The translations under genes and the position numbers were made by a program. From Harmothoe impar (Eukaryota > Annelida > Polychaeta > Phyllodocida > Polynoidae): a stretch of 64,000 bases of DNA. Location of the stretch: the NCBI GenBank assembly GCA_947462335.1, contig OX381706.1, positions 14,856,784-14,920,783 on the forward strand, written 5' to 3'. Below, one piece after another: positions 36,501 through 48,500 of the stretch. The notes below the pieces were generated by a model. It did no database searches. It was not told where the DNA came from and worked only from the letters and a program-made list of their open reading frames with translations. Within the stretch, counting starts at the first letter, position 1. Each line of letters begins with the position of its first letter.

Positions 36501-39500
36501 TTACAGGTATTGCCTGTGTACTCCCTATTGCTATTCAGGAGCCAGAGTTCTTTTATTACAAGAGGGGAATTTAAATCCTGAGGCAAGAATATTGAAAAAG
36601 TCCCTCTGGTGGGTCGTACTGAAACTATCTATGGTATGAGCACTGTGAGGACACCTAGGAACTGGTGGCCAAAATATACAACATGGATCCCATTTGAGAT
36701 GTCTTACAAGGTGTGTGCACAGATTCATTCTGAATACTAAATATATTACCAACTTGGAGTGTTTAAAGTAAGTGAGAATGACACATAAACCCAAACTAAA
36801 CCCATGTGATATCATTATACAATCACAATTACTATGTACTGCCTGTAACATAGACCCACACTTCACTCTCTTGGGATTTGGCCTCTGCTATCACCGAGTG
36901 CATGACTGGCGTCATGCCATGATCATGCACGAGGTCCTGAGTAGTTGGTAGGGACGCCCTGGGGAGTGTGGGAGGAATGAGACTATAGTCCATCCCCCAC
37001 CACCTGACATTTGGTTACATAAGTTATATACCATTATTGGTTACATACAATTACACAATATTGGACACGTATGCTGCAGAAAATGGGTCACATCTTAGAT
37101 TGGCAAAGTCACCATAGGCAACTGTCCCCATGGTACATGTAAATGTATAGGAGAGAGTGCTGCAAGGTATTTGTAGTAAGAAGGATCTGGTAGATAAGAA
37201 AATAATATATAAGGGCCCTCAAAAAAAAAATTGCCAATCTTATAAAAAATCAAATTTAAGCTAATAATACCAGCAATGCAGTGCTATAAAAATAACTTAA
37301 ATTTTCTCCTCTCTTAAAGATCAATTAATTCGTAACCAATAAAATGTGAATTCTTGGTCATTATTCTATAAGCCCATGATTTAAAAGAAAAGAAAAAGGG
37401 AAAAGAAACTCCTTTGTCATATTTGTCTTTGGTAATGAGAAACCACATTTTTTAGTGGCTTCATTGTTAATGAATCTTGGTACATGGACAGGATTGTTGA
37501 ATCACGTATAATGTTCACTCAACTTTTCCAAATTTTTTTTTTGAATGTTGGGTATTGAGAGAAATATCTGATCACAGGACTTTGGACAGACCCAAAAGAT
37601 AAGTAAATGTATATATGTATATATATATGTAGACAACGGTTCACGAGTATAGTTCCCCACTGAGGGTTATTTCAAGAGGCAAAGCCAAGTGAAATAATAA
37701 TCAGTATTTGTGTATATTTCATGTCATTATTAACAATATTTGTCAAAATTCCACTTCATTATTTTGAAAAAGCTATTTTACAGTGTTTAAATCATCAATT
37801 TTTATGAATTAGAAGGCTGTGAAATACATGATTGGGTTATTCAACAGGGGTGTGAAATACGGCCTTCCTTGGTTAAGTCAATGGGCCTCCCTTATTTACC
37901 ATGAAATAAAACATAATGCATGCAATAGACATGGTCAGGGTGCGAGCCTCCATCATCGCAGAGATAACAAATAAAAATAGACAAATATTGGCATATTTAG
38001 TATCAAATTGAAGCTAATACGGCTAGTAATGCAATTCACTAGAAATTACATACATTTCCCCCACCTTTAAAGGTCAATACATTTCTTACTACAAAGATGT
38101 GAATTTTTGGCCCAAAAAGTATATATTATCCTGTACATTTTAGTCTGATAATTAGTAAAAAGAAACATTCTTGCTCATATTTCTTGGTCCGTGACAACGA
38201 GAATTTTTTTTTTGCGTGACTGAATCACCTAGTATAGCCTGCAATACCCACGGGCACTATCGTTGTGGGTATAGGGTAGATGTGACTAGAAAGCTTTGGA
38301 AACTTAGGTCCAAATGCGAGGTGATTCTGCTTCGCATTCCCCTGGGTTTAATATGCAACATACAGACTAAAAGATTCATGAGTAACATCTTCTAAATATC
38401 AACTATAATTGATTCATAAATTTAGTTATGGATGGTATTCCATTACTTTACACTGGGGCACTTTGATGGAGGTAGTCTGTGAAGAACCAATGGAGCTTCA
38501 GCCCATTGAAACCCACTATTGATTGGTCTAGACATGGTTATAATTACCTGGTTGTACATTTCACCTCCCCAATTCAGGCCCTAAGTAGGATAAAGGGCCA
38601 CTCATGATCTCTCTTGATTGGTTGCATAAATCTACATGATTGGTTAGGATAAACAAAAACAGTAGAAAACTGACCCTTCTAGCCGTAACTTTCAGACATC
38701 CCCCGGCCCCATCTCAGAGTTACATGCCGTTACTATAATCACCCACCTTCTCGCCCTCTCAATAGTTGGTATAGAGGTGTACCGCTGTACTGCTAGCTGG
38801 TTTGCGCCATACTTGATTACCCAGTTTGGGAATCGCAGAAACAGCATCATCCAGACATCATATCTTTTGAAGGGAGATGGTACAAAGCTGAAAAAAGGTA
38901 TGTAAATAACAGTTGGTCGGTACGTTTTAAAACCCCTCACTATGAAAAGGTGGAGATAGGCACTCATCGCTATTTATAGGCTGTGCCAAAAGGAAGAAAC
39001 TTCATACTATCTATAAGGGGATTCTCTGTCCATTGAAAATTTTGAAGTTGTGCCAACTGAATGACATCACTGTAATGTAGGACCTCCATAAGAGCAGCCC
39101 AAATGAGTAATAGAGGCTCCATTCCCCTAAAGGGGTGGGGCAATGGTTGGCGGTACACATAATGAGGGACTAAACACATGACAGGACAAACAACAAATAG
39201 AACTAGACCCACCAAAGGAAGCCACCAGTTGTCTTTATAGAACAGGGTAAGTGATTTATAACACTCCTCAGGAGCCCTCTTAATTACCTCAACAGCTTGG
39301 AGGCGTTCAGATAGGAGGGGGAGTACTGTTTTGGGATTTCCCAAATGCTCTGTTGTTTTGTTTGACTCTGGGCAGGAAATAAGTCTGCATAAGTATTGTT
39401 AAAAATGTATGCACTATACTTCATATAGGGATGTGAATTTAGTTGAAATTTGAAAATAGGACAGTACAGACTTTTGCCACCAGGTGTTTTTTGTGTACCC

Positions 39501-42500
39501 ATCCACATAAATTTGTCTTTAAGTGGCTTTAATTTCAGTATTGTCATATAAATGTCCCAGGAAACATAATTTAGTTGGTTTTAAGTGGGATTTACTCAAA
39601 ATAAATATGCTAATGGTGTTCCTTTAAGTATGCTTAGATGCAAACATTCATGCTGTGTTCGTTAACTTACTCGAAATTGACTCGTCCACCCTCTGAATAC
39701 AGCTGCCAAGTCTTTCCGACTGATCCAATCGTAAGAGTACCCTGGAAACCAATGTATGTAAAGCATAACTTTAATCATAAACATTTACATTAGGAATGCA
39801 ATTAATTTATCCGTATATTTAGAGTCTCTAATATTTTGCTTCATTTACACTGCCTTCATGGCCTTGCTTCTGAATTCTCATTGGTTTATAAAGGCATCCT
39901 TTTTTATTCAGCAATAGAATGTTTTTAGATAGGCAAAAATGTACTTAAGTGTAGCTGCCTGCTGGGCAAATGCTACCTGCTATTTGGCTCAAATAAGTAG
40001 TTGGTAACGCAGCAGTCCTGGTATATGCAGCTGGTAGATCACTCGTTTGGCAGGTTGTGGGAACCAGGTTTGACACCTGATCAGGATTGCTTAAACTTTG
40101 CCAGACAAAGACCACTGCGAAATTAGCTAACAAATCCAATAGTGTCTTTACCCGAGTTAGTCGTTCTTTGGCTCTCTATATGACCAACATAGGTTAGTTA
40201 TTTTGTCAGGTTGGTCAATACTGACCACCTCACCTTAGACTTTCCATTTTAAGCGTGTTAGGCTAAGTCCTTTTAAGTTAGGCAGTAGTCATGTGTTGTT
40301 TTGCCTCAGTCATTCTTGAATAACACTTGGTCGTGCCTGACCAATGTCCCCCTGACTAACCTGGGATAGCCACTACAGACTAAGGGCCGAGGCATTCAGA
40401 TTATCTGTGTAGATGGGTAAGGCCAAAAAAAAAAAAGGTGTGTTTCAGGTTACCCGACCCTACCTAGCAAAATAGGGCCGACCCTAGACATTTTTATGCA
40501 ATTTTGAAAAAATATTTATATTTTAGGTCATTTTCGGGTTATTTAAGGGTCGATCTGATAGTTCACGAGTCGAGGCGGTCGTCGGTGAGTCAGCATTGAA
40601 GTTCGTGAGTCGATTTCTGAGTACTTTTCCGACTAAAGTTTTTTAAAAAAATTAAAAAAAAAAAAAAAAATCCGACCTACCTACCCTAGATTTTCAGACC
40701 ATGTAACCTGAAACACACCTTTTTTTTTGGCCTAAATACTCACCTGTATAAGAACCATCAGAATTCCGGTGTAGATTATTGCAGCCTGAAGTGCATCAGT
40801 CCATATCACAGCCTTGAGGCCTCCCTGAAAAAGCCTCGTGTAAAATCACCTTGCGTATTATAGATTTATTTCATGGTCAATACAGACTGTCAATGTTAAA
40901 CCTATGGGAGTGCTGTATGCAAGTAAAGCATGCAATAACCCTTGGCCGTATTTCACGCTCTGGCCGTATTACATGCTCCCAAGGGAGGTGGGGGGTCCCT
41001 TTGGGGTCTCTATGGGGTCGCCATGCGGTCGCTATGCTACCGAGGGTCACGTGACCTATACGGAATTCAAAATGGTGGCCGACAGAAGTAAACAAACATT
41101 GTGGAAGTGTACAAACATTGTGGAAGTAAACAAACACAGACTATACAGCTATTCTACATCTTAATACCATGAAATAAATACAGAGAGGCACTTAAAAGTG
41201 ACCTCGTCACACAGTACTTGGGCCGTATTTCACACCTGCCATAGGCCTAGTGCAATACTGCGGGCCAAGTACCGCTCATGCACTAACCAGTGACTCAGTC
41301 ACTTTAGCGTGCAGCTCTGTCTATATATCCTTGCAAACAATATTTAAAGCAGAACTTGTGCCATTATTCTTGAGTCATGACTCGTAATCTCTACGAGAAA
41401 TTTCTTCAACATTTTCTGGACATTGCCTTACAATGTGTCATAATTATTCCCTGGAATTTTTTTGTTTTTAGAATGAGTGGAACACAAGATTTTCAGAATG
41501 TTTCTGGAACATTTTCTGGATGCTTTTTTTGAATAAGTGAAGCTTGAGAAAATCATGTGATCATTATACTTGTGTAGAGTTCGTCTCTATGTAATTCGAT
41601 TAAATAAGGACTCGAACTGCAGTTTTCATGTAGAGATGCAAGTAAAAGGGTTTTATTAGGACCTTACCCTGTACAGTAATTCTAATCGTTCGTGCTTGGT
41701 TCTTTCAGATGTATATGTTTCTTTCGTTATGCTATCACTGCATGAAAAACCTGATATAAGTTCATTTAAGTTTTCCCTAAAAGTCATTATATATGCTTAA
41801 ATGTCGTAGATAGCTATAATGACCTTTAATCGACCTTGCCGGGAAGACTTAAATGTCAAAGCTTTCATATTTAAGCATATTTTATTATACCAAAAGTGAC
41901 TATTTTGGTATATTTAAGCAAATTTAAGTTGACCTAAAAGCACCAAAATATTTACCTAAAGGTGATTATAGGTGATTAAACCAAATGTCAAGGCCACGGG
42001 AAATTTACTTAAATGTGATTAAACCAAATGTCAAGACCATGAGAAATCTACTTAAATGTGATTAAACCAAATGTCAATGTCCAGGTGCTGCTCACCAACA
42101 ATTCACATTTAAGTAATTTTAATGACCTTTACATGATCTTTTATCTGATATTGCCATTTTCTCAAATTTTACCTAAATGTCATTAATATAACAAAATCCA
42201 CTTATTTCGAAATGCAGTTGGATGGTATTTTTTATTTCATCAATTTCATCATTTTTGGGGCCAGGGGAGGGGGTTATTAGCTGATATTCATTCATCAATT
42301 TCATTATTTTAATGGCAGCCTAAACTGCTTGAGCCTGCAGGGAGGCCGGGGCAGCCTGCAGGGAGGCCGGGGCAGCCCCCTGGGAGGCCGGGGCAGCCCC
42401 CTGGGAGGCCGGGGGTGCACCCTGGGAGGCCGGGGGTGCCCCCTGGGAGGCCGGGGGTGCCCCCTGGGAGGCCGGGGGTGCCTCCTGGGAGGCCGGGGGT

Positions 42501-45500
42501 GCCTCATGGGAGGCCGGGCCGGCTCCTAGGATTATATTGGACTGCTGGGAGGCCGGGGCAGCCTCCTGGGAGACCGGCATAAGCCTCCCAGGCCTCCCTT
42601 GAAGGCAGGGCCATCTCCTGGGATTCATGGCAGTCTTCTGCTTTAACTTTTTCCTGCTGGAAACAAAAAAAAAAAATATTAGTATCATGGGTTTCACCCC
42701 ACTAGAAGCCTTCAAAATAATGTATATAATACCGGGAAGAGGGTGTCCTAACTCCCCTGGTTAATATCACGAGTTGTACCCCACTAGACGCCTTCAAAAT
42801 AATGTATAATACCGGGAAGAGGGTGCCCTAACTCTCCTGGTTAGTATTACGAGTTGTACTCCACTAGATGCCTCCAGGGGCGTTTGAGGAGTGGCACAAA
42901 TGGAGATCCAGATAATCTGTAATTTAAATGAAATAACAATTTAGTACAACATTTAAATGCATCTAAAACGTTTTCAAATGTACTTTAATAATGCTTTTCA
43001 AATGATGAGGAAAAATAGTGCATAGTGTTAGATAATTGTAAAAAATATGTGCATTTATCATGTGTAATACATAGACATAACCTTCAATAATAATAATACA
43101 TCCAGAATACAACTAATATATAGAATATGTAACTGCTGTATATTTCATTTAATATGCACTAGTACATAAGCTATGCTTTCTCTAAGTGAATACAATATGA
43201 TATGTATATATAATATACCTACACACTTGCCTGACACAGGTCCTGTCCTCACTGTGGCCAGCTACTGTATGTACATGTTGACCACTTGGTGTGTTACATG
43301 CACCCCTGCAGGTACATACAGCTATGTAGGTCAGTGGTCACCATGGGAACCGCCCCCATACAGTGCATGTTTATCCTATTAGCATTGTCTTAGTTATAAC
43401 ACCTCCCCGCCCTGGATGGGGTGTTTGGCATGTTGGTGGTAGGGGGGGGAGGGGGGGGGGTGAATAGAGAGGGAGGGGGTACCAAATTTATGAATTATCC
43501 TTATTATTATTAATGAGTTGTCAATGCTATTATAATCGAATTCTGTACACTGTTAGCATCATGGGCATATTTCAGTTTTTCCCTGTGATGATTAAAACGT
43601 ATTATATGAGATCAGGGAGCCATTTAAACATTATTTGAGCTTTTTCTTAACTCATGTAAAACCCTTGTAGCCCTCCAGAAGCCCACAAAATAATGTATAA
43701 TTGCGGGATCAATGTCCCCTTACTCCCCTGGTTAGTATCACGGGTTGTAGCTCTCAAAAAGGCCCTCAAAATAATGAATAATAGCGGCATCAATGTGCCC
43801 TTACTCCCCTGGTTGGTATCACGGGTTGTAGCCCTCCAGAGACCCTCAAACACTGACAATGACATTTCTGGTAAATTTAAGTTTACCTTAAATTTCCTGG
43901 AAATGTCATTTGACATTTCTGGTGAATTCAAGTTTACCTCAAATTTATCGGAAATGTCATTTGACATTTCTGGTGAATTTAAGTTTATCTTAAATTTACC
44001 GGAAATGTCAAATGACATTTCCAGTGAATTTAAGGCTACTTTTTCTTTCATGGCAAGCTCCAAACGACCTTTCCAGGATATTTCCCGGACATTGTGGTAC
44101 ACTTAAATATACTTAAATAGGAATTTTGATGCAGTGTATGACACAGTCAGAGACCTGAGAAGGTCTGCCAGAGCAAGGGGGTGAGGACAGCTTATATACT
44201 GTCCGCTTCCGATAGGGGTGCCCCCTGGCTCTGGCTGCCCGAACTACCTCGTAGGCGTTCGATAGCTTACAATATTAGTGTCCCTACACCACCCCCCCCA
44301 GACAATACATACGCTTATTTTCTTAAGTATATACACATCTTAATATAAACTCATACAACTGAGTTTATCTGTAAAAAGCGTTATATTACGTCTTGAACAC
44401 AGTAGGGTTTTTAGGAATATACAAAACTAATTATATAATTTATTTACATAGGTGGTATTACATTCGAACGGCTCGACACATTTCGAATTATTAGGACACA
44501 TACGTAATATACAAGCAAACATAGTTACACGATTGACTAGGACAATTTTACATCTCTCATGATTAGAAAAAAACAGAAAACAAAAATTTGAAGATCCGGG
44601 CAGCCATCCTAACTCTTTTAGACAACGGTTAGGCACGAAGTTCCATCCTTTCGGAGGAACTCGGGTGTTTGGTGCTCTCCTCTTCAACAGCTGTCCTGTC
44701 CCAAACTGGACAGGCACGTTCATTCGAACGGGTCAGTGGCGCTCTCCTCTTCTTTTTTTTCTTTCGGACAGTTCTCTCTGTTCTGACTGAACAGACACGT
44801 TCATCCGAACGGGTGGTTGGTGCTCTCTTCTTCAGATGTTGTGACTACGTTCTGGTCACCCGGTTTTCCTCCTGCGTATTCCTGTTACTGTTCTTCGATG
44901 GTTCAGTAGACATTCATACCCCACCAACTCACTCTCTTTCGAATATTAGTTCAAACATATGCTCCCACTCTCGAGTTTACCCTTGATCACCCTGGTTCTT
45001 CAGGAGTTCCAGGGCCGACTCTCGAGTGCCATCCCATTCATCTATGAACACCCCGAACACCTGCTGAAACTTGACGTTCATCGCCTCGTTTCGGTCGGTG
45101 CACTCCTGCAGTCTCTTATTAGATAATGCAGTCTTAGCGGCGGCTAGCTTGGCCTCATTCCGAATCTTAGCAGTTTCAGCTGCCAACAGTACCTCATTCT
45201 CTTTTTCTAAAGCCGTTGGGTATGAGGCTTCCTGTTCTACCAGCGAGCGGGCGAATAGGTTCGCCACTCCCTGGTTGTAGCGGACAGCCAACTCCTTCTG
45301 TGCCTCTTGGAAGGTATCCACTGCCGCTTGGGCTTGGGCACACACTATTTTATCAGCTGGATCGAAGTACAGATCCACCGGTCGTGTACTCAGTCTGGGC
45401 CTATTGTCCGGAATCTGAGTCATACATTCGGTGAGATACATTCGGGCCGCCTAAATCCGGGAAGTCGTCCGGCTTCTGTGTAGGAGCAGATTCTTTCGGA

Positions 45501-48500
45501 CCGAACCAAGCAGGTGTCCGATCTTTCTGAGATGAGGACGATGCTGTCGATGTAGGGCGCGAGCCCGACCCCCCACTCATGGGTGACTGATAGTCAGTCG
45601 AATCCTTCCTCCGCTGCTGAGTTGACCTGGAGTCCCGTCCCACTGACAGTGGTTTCTTGAACCCTTGCCCCTCCCACTCGCCGGGCTACGGCTAGCCCGC
45701 CTCTTCTCATCAATCTTGGCTTTCGGTGGATCACCCCGCCATTTACATACTCTCGAGAAAAGTTCATTCGCCATCTTGAACTTCCCTCGGGCTCGCACTA
45801 GTGCAATCCTTCCACTCAGCTTCCCTTTCTTTGAATCCTGTACGTTGCAGAATGATTCGGTCTTCGGGCCGATATTTTTGAAGTCTGAAGTGATCATTTT
45901 GTTGTACTCCATCATGATTTTATCGTGCAGGACCATAACCCTCTCTCTCGCAGCACTCAGTCCGGGGCTGTGGCAATATTTCAAATGACGGATCATCACA
46001 CCCCTTCTCGGGGTAACGCAACGATTACAGGTCGCGCTATCCCTCTGTCCTTCGCAATTAGCACATTCGTATACCACTGTGTGGTGAAAGTGCCTTTCGC
46101 AAAGATGACGCAGGAAACGCATCAGGGTTGGATACGTCCTGCCCGTTCCCTTTTCCTCGATACAAATAGTGAACGGGCAATACCGCTCACCGTCATTTAT
46201 ATACCAGCAAAGGTAAGCCCAGCGCAGTTTCCACTTCTGGTCTCTGATATAGTAATTCTCTGGATATTTCGGGATCTGTCGGAGCCATTCCTCATAGAAG
46301 TTGGATGGCAAAGCATCGTCTTCAGTTTCCCGAAGCCAATCTTCGTCATCAGTTTCATTGTTCATGTTAAGGGGCTCGGGGCAGCCGTAGGCTTTCTTGC
46401 CCTTAGCACATTCTTTGAACGAACCTGGAATGAAGTGTGCAAACTTTGCCGCACTGTTTTTCCAGATTCGATCCAATCGTTCGTTATCCTCCTCATCTTC
46501 CTCCTTCTCCTCCTCCTCTTCCTCCTCCTTTTCCTCCTCTGGCTCCTCATTATTTGGTTCAGCCACGTCCATCTTATCATCCGGATCAGTTATATTTGGA
46601 TCCGGATCAGTCTCCGGTGGTTCGTGACCCGATTCTGGTCCGGACTTGTCGTCCGGACTGTCATCTGGTTTGCTCACTTTCACCGGTTCTTTCGTTCTGG
46701 ACTTGGCAACCAGACTGCCTACCTTAGCAGTGGCAGCAGCCTGAACAGCAGCCATCCGTCCCTTCAGTGGATCATCACTTGAAGGATCTTTCCGACCTAC
46801 TGCCTCGGTCACCTTGGCAACCACCTTCTTAGGCACAGTCATTTTAATATCCTTCTTCGATTCTCTCAGCTTCTTCTTCTCCTTCACCGACAGGACCGTG
46901 TGGAATACACCCTGGTCGCTGTCGGATTCGGTGTCAGTCAAAGTCTTTTTCCTTCCCTTTCCCTTCACACTCTTTCCTTTCGATTTCTTTGCACTGCCCT
47001 CCCCATCGGTCTCACTCTCCGTCGACAGGCTGCCCTTTTGCTTGGCTGCCTTCAGGAGAGCTTTCCCTTTTCGGATGGCAGCTAACCATTCCTTATGCTG
47101 ACTCGCGGTTAGTTCCTCCTCCTGCCCGGGTACGTACGCCCGAGTGGCGTAGGTTCCTTCCCGAATCATCGCGGAGATGACCTCATTCACTTTTTCCTCC
47201 GGATCGACACACTCCTTCAAACAACGAAGTAACTCGTCTCCATCCAGAGTGTATAGCCGCGGAACATTCGGATTTGCACCTCGTTCCACCCAGTCTTCGG
47301 CATTCCTGGGCTCTCGTTCGGTGTCGGGTTCCCGGTATAGGACATCCCCGACGATATCCATTCCGGTAACCCCCATACCCGTATGATCAGTCAGTACATA
47401 CGGTACGTTCAGAAGACGATGTTGCCGATGTGCGATTTCGCAATCGAACATAGCCCTCCGGAACGACTGGCTCACTTGTAGCCCAGCCTCAGTCTCTGTG
47501 TAAAACAGCAGCCAGGTGGATGGTAGGGCTGCATACTCGTTCGGCGTTAAGAAGTGCCGAACACAGTCTCTCGTAGCTGCGTTCCAACACTTTCGATCTC
47601 CCTTCAGAATTCGGGCATGAATGTGAACCTCTCGGCCATCGTACCGTGACTTGAACCCGTCCAGATTGGGTTCGAGCAGCGGCGAGTCCGATCGTTCTAG
47701 GATTTCCTCAATCTCCATGCCCATTACGCCTTCATCTTCCTCAGAGTTATCCTCATTCAATACCTTTTCTTCGGTCTTCGTTACTGGCGACATCGCCTCA
47801 GTCTCCATAAACATTTCGGACACCTCGGTGAGGGCCGATCTTTCCGAGTGAGAGCCAGACGCCGAAGCCATCGTGACCCTCGCTTTCTTTCAAATATATC
47901 TGATAACAGAAAATGACAGGTACCAGGAACCTATCTACTGTCTCCTGGCTACTCCACCCACCTTCTGTACACCGATATCTTTTAATTCTGTCTTTATAAC
48001 CTCGCTTTTTGTGATCTGCTACGCTTCCATTGCTCTCTCCGGCGAACCGTAAATAAATATGGCGGATCGTTGACCCGCGTCGACCTTTGCGCACGCGCGC
48101 GGGTCTCGCGAGATACCGCGCATTCCACGAGACTTCAATGTTTTCCCGCGCTTGCCAAACGTAAACAATCATTCAATTCTCCCGCGCGTCACGCATTACG
48201 ATAAGGTAATTAAAGCCCTGATATCCTCACCGCCCTGTAGAATTCATCTCGAGTCATTATGGATTAAAATATGGATAGCAACTACTAATCCGCCGGATTA
48301 CCCGTCCATTACCCCCTGGTACATTCACAGGTAAGTTTGTTGGATTTCTGGCTTTTGTCGTGATCATTCCTACATATAAGACAAATTACCAGGTTACCCC
48401 GATAATTATGACAACATTTAACTGATTACATAGTTGTGCTTTCAGGTTAGGTAACAGCACCCCTCACCCTCAACCTAGGGCTGCGACGAACCCCTACCGG

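Larger units (their letters stand above)
41736..44136. mobile_element. Non-autonomous CACTA/EnSpm-like DNA transposon
   Basis: 2401 bp inserted in the LTR, with TAT duplicated (41733-41735 and 44137-44139). Termini are CACTGCATGAAAAACC and, complement, CACTGCATCAAAATTCC. CACTR ends with 2-3-bp duplications define CACTA elements, and the many CTTAAATG/CATTTAAG subterminal repeats in the outer 450 bp fit this class. I see no transposase. The interior holds a 21-bp GC-rich minisatellite, several duplicated blocks (43640-44040), and the twice-occurring phrase AATACCGGGAAGAGGGTG. Confidence 0.85.
41573..44288 (-). repeat. 3' LTR, split by a DNA transposon
   Basis: Two pieces, 44288-44137 and 41735-41573, join into the same 312-bp sequence as the 5' LTR. 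The 2401-bp insert plus a 3-bp duplication separates them. Confidence 0.95.

Noticed and set aside
38970..39547. Minus-strand frames between SLC5 exons 7 and 8
   Set aside because: They do not match SLC5 or any known family; the correct exons on both sides join in frame without them.
40023..40085. Functional tRNA gene
   Set aside because: Pol III boxes are present but stems do not pair well; a SINE head relic.
42320..42715. 131-codon Ala/Pro/Ser/Gln repeat protein
   Set aside because: Product of a 21-bp minisatellite inside the DNA transposon; open in several frames.
45925..46782. Plus-strand 285-codon open frame
   Set aside because: Antisense shadow of the third ORF; hydrophobic stretch is the complement of its Glu run.
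44977..47871. Envelope gene of a retrovirus-like element
   Set aside because: No signal peptide, transmembrane or fusion segment; composition is nuclear-type, acidic and Lys-rich.
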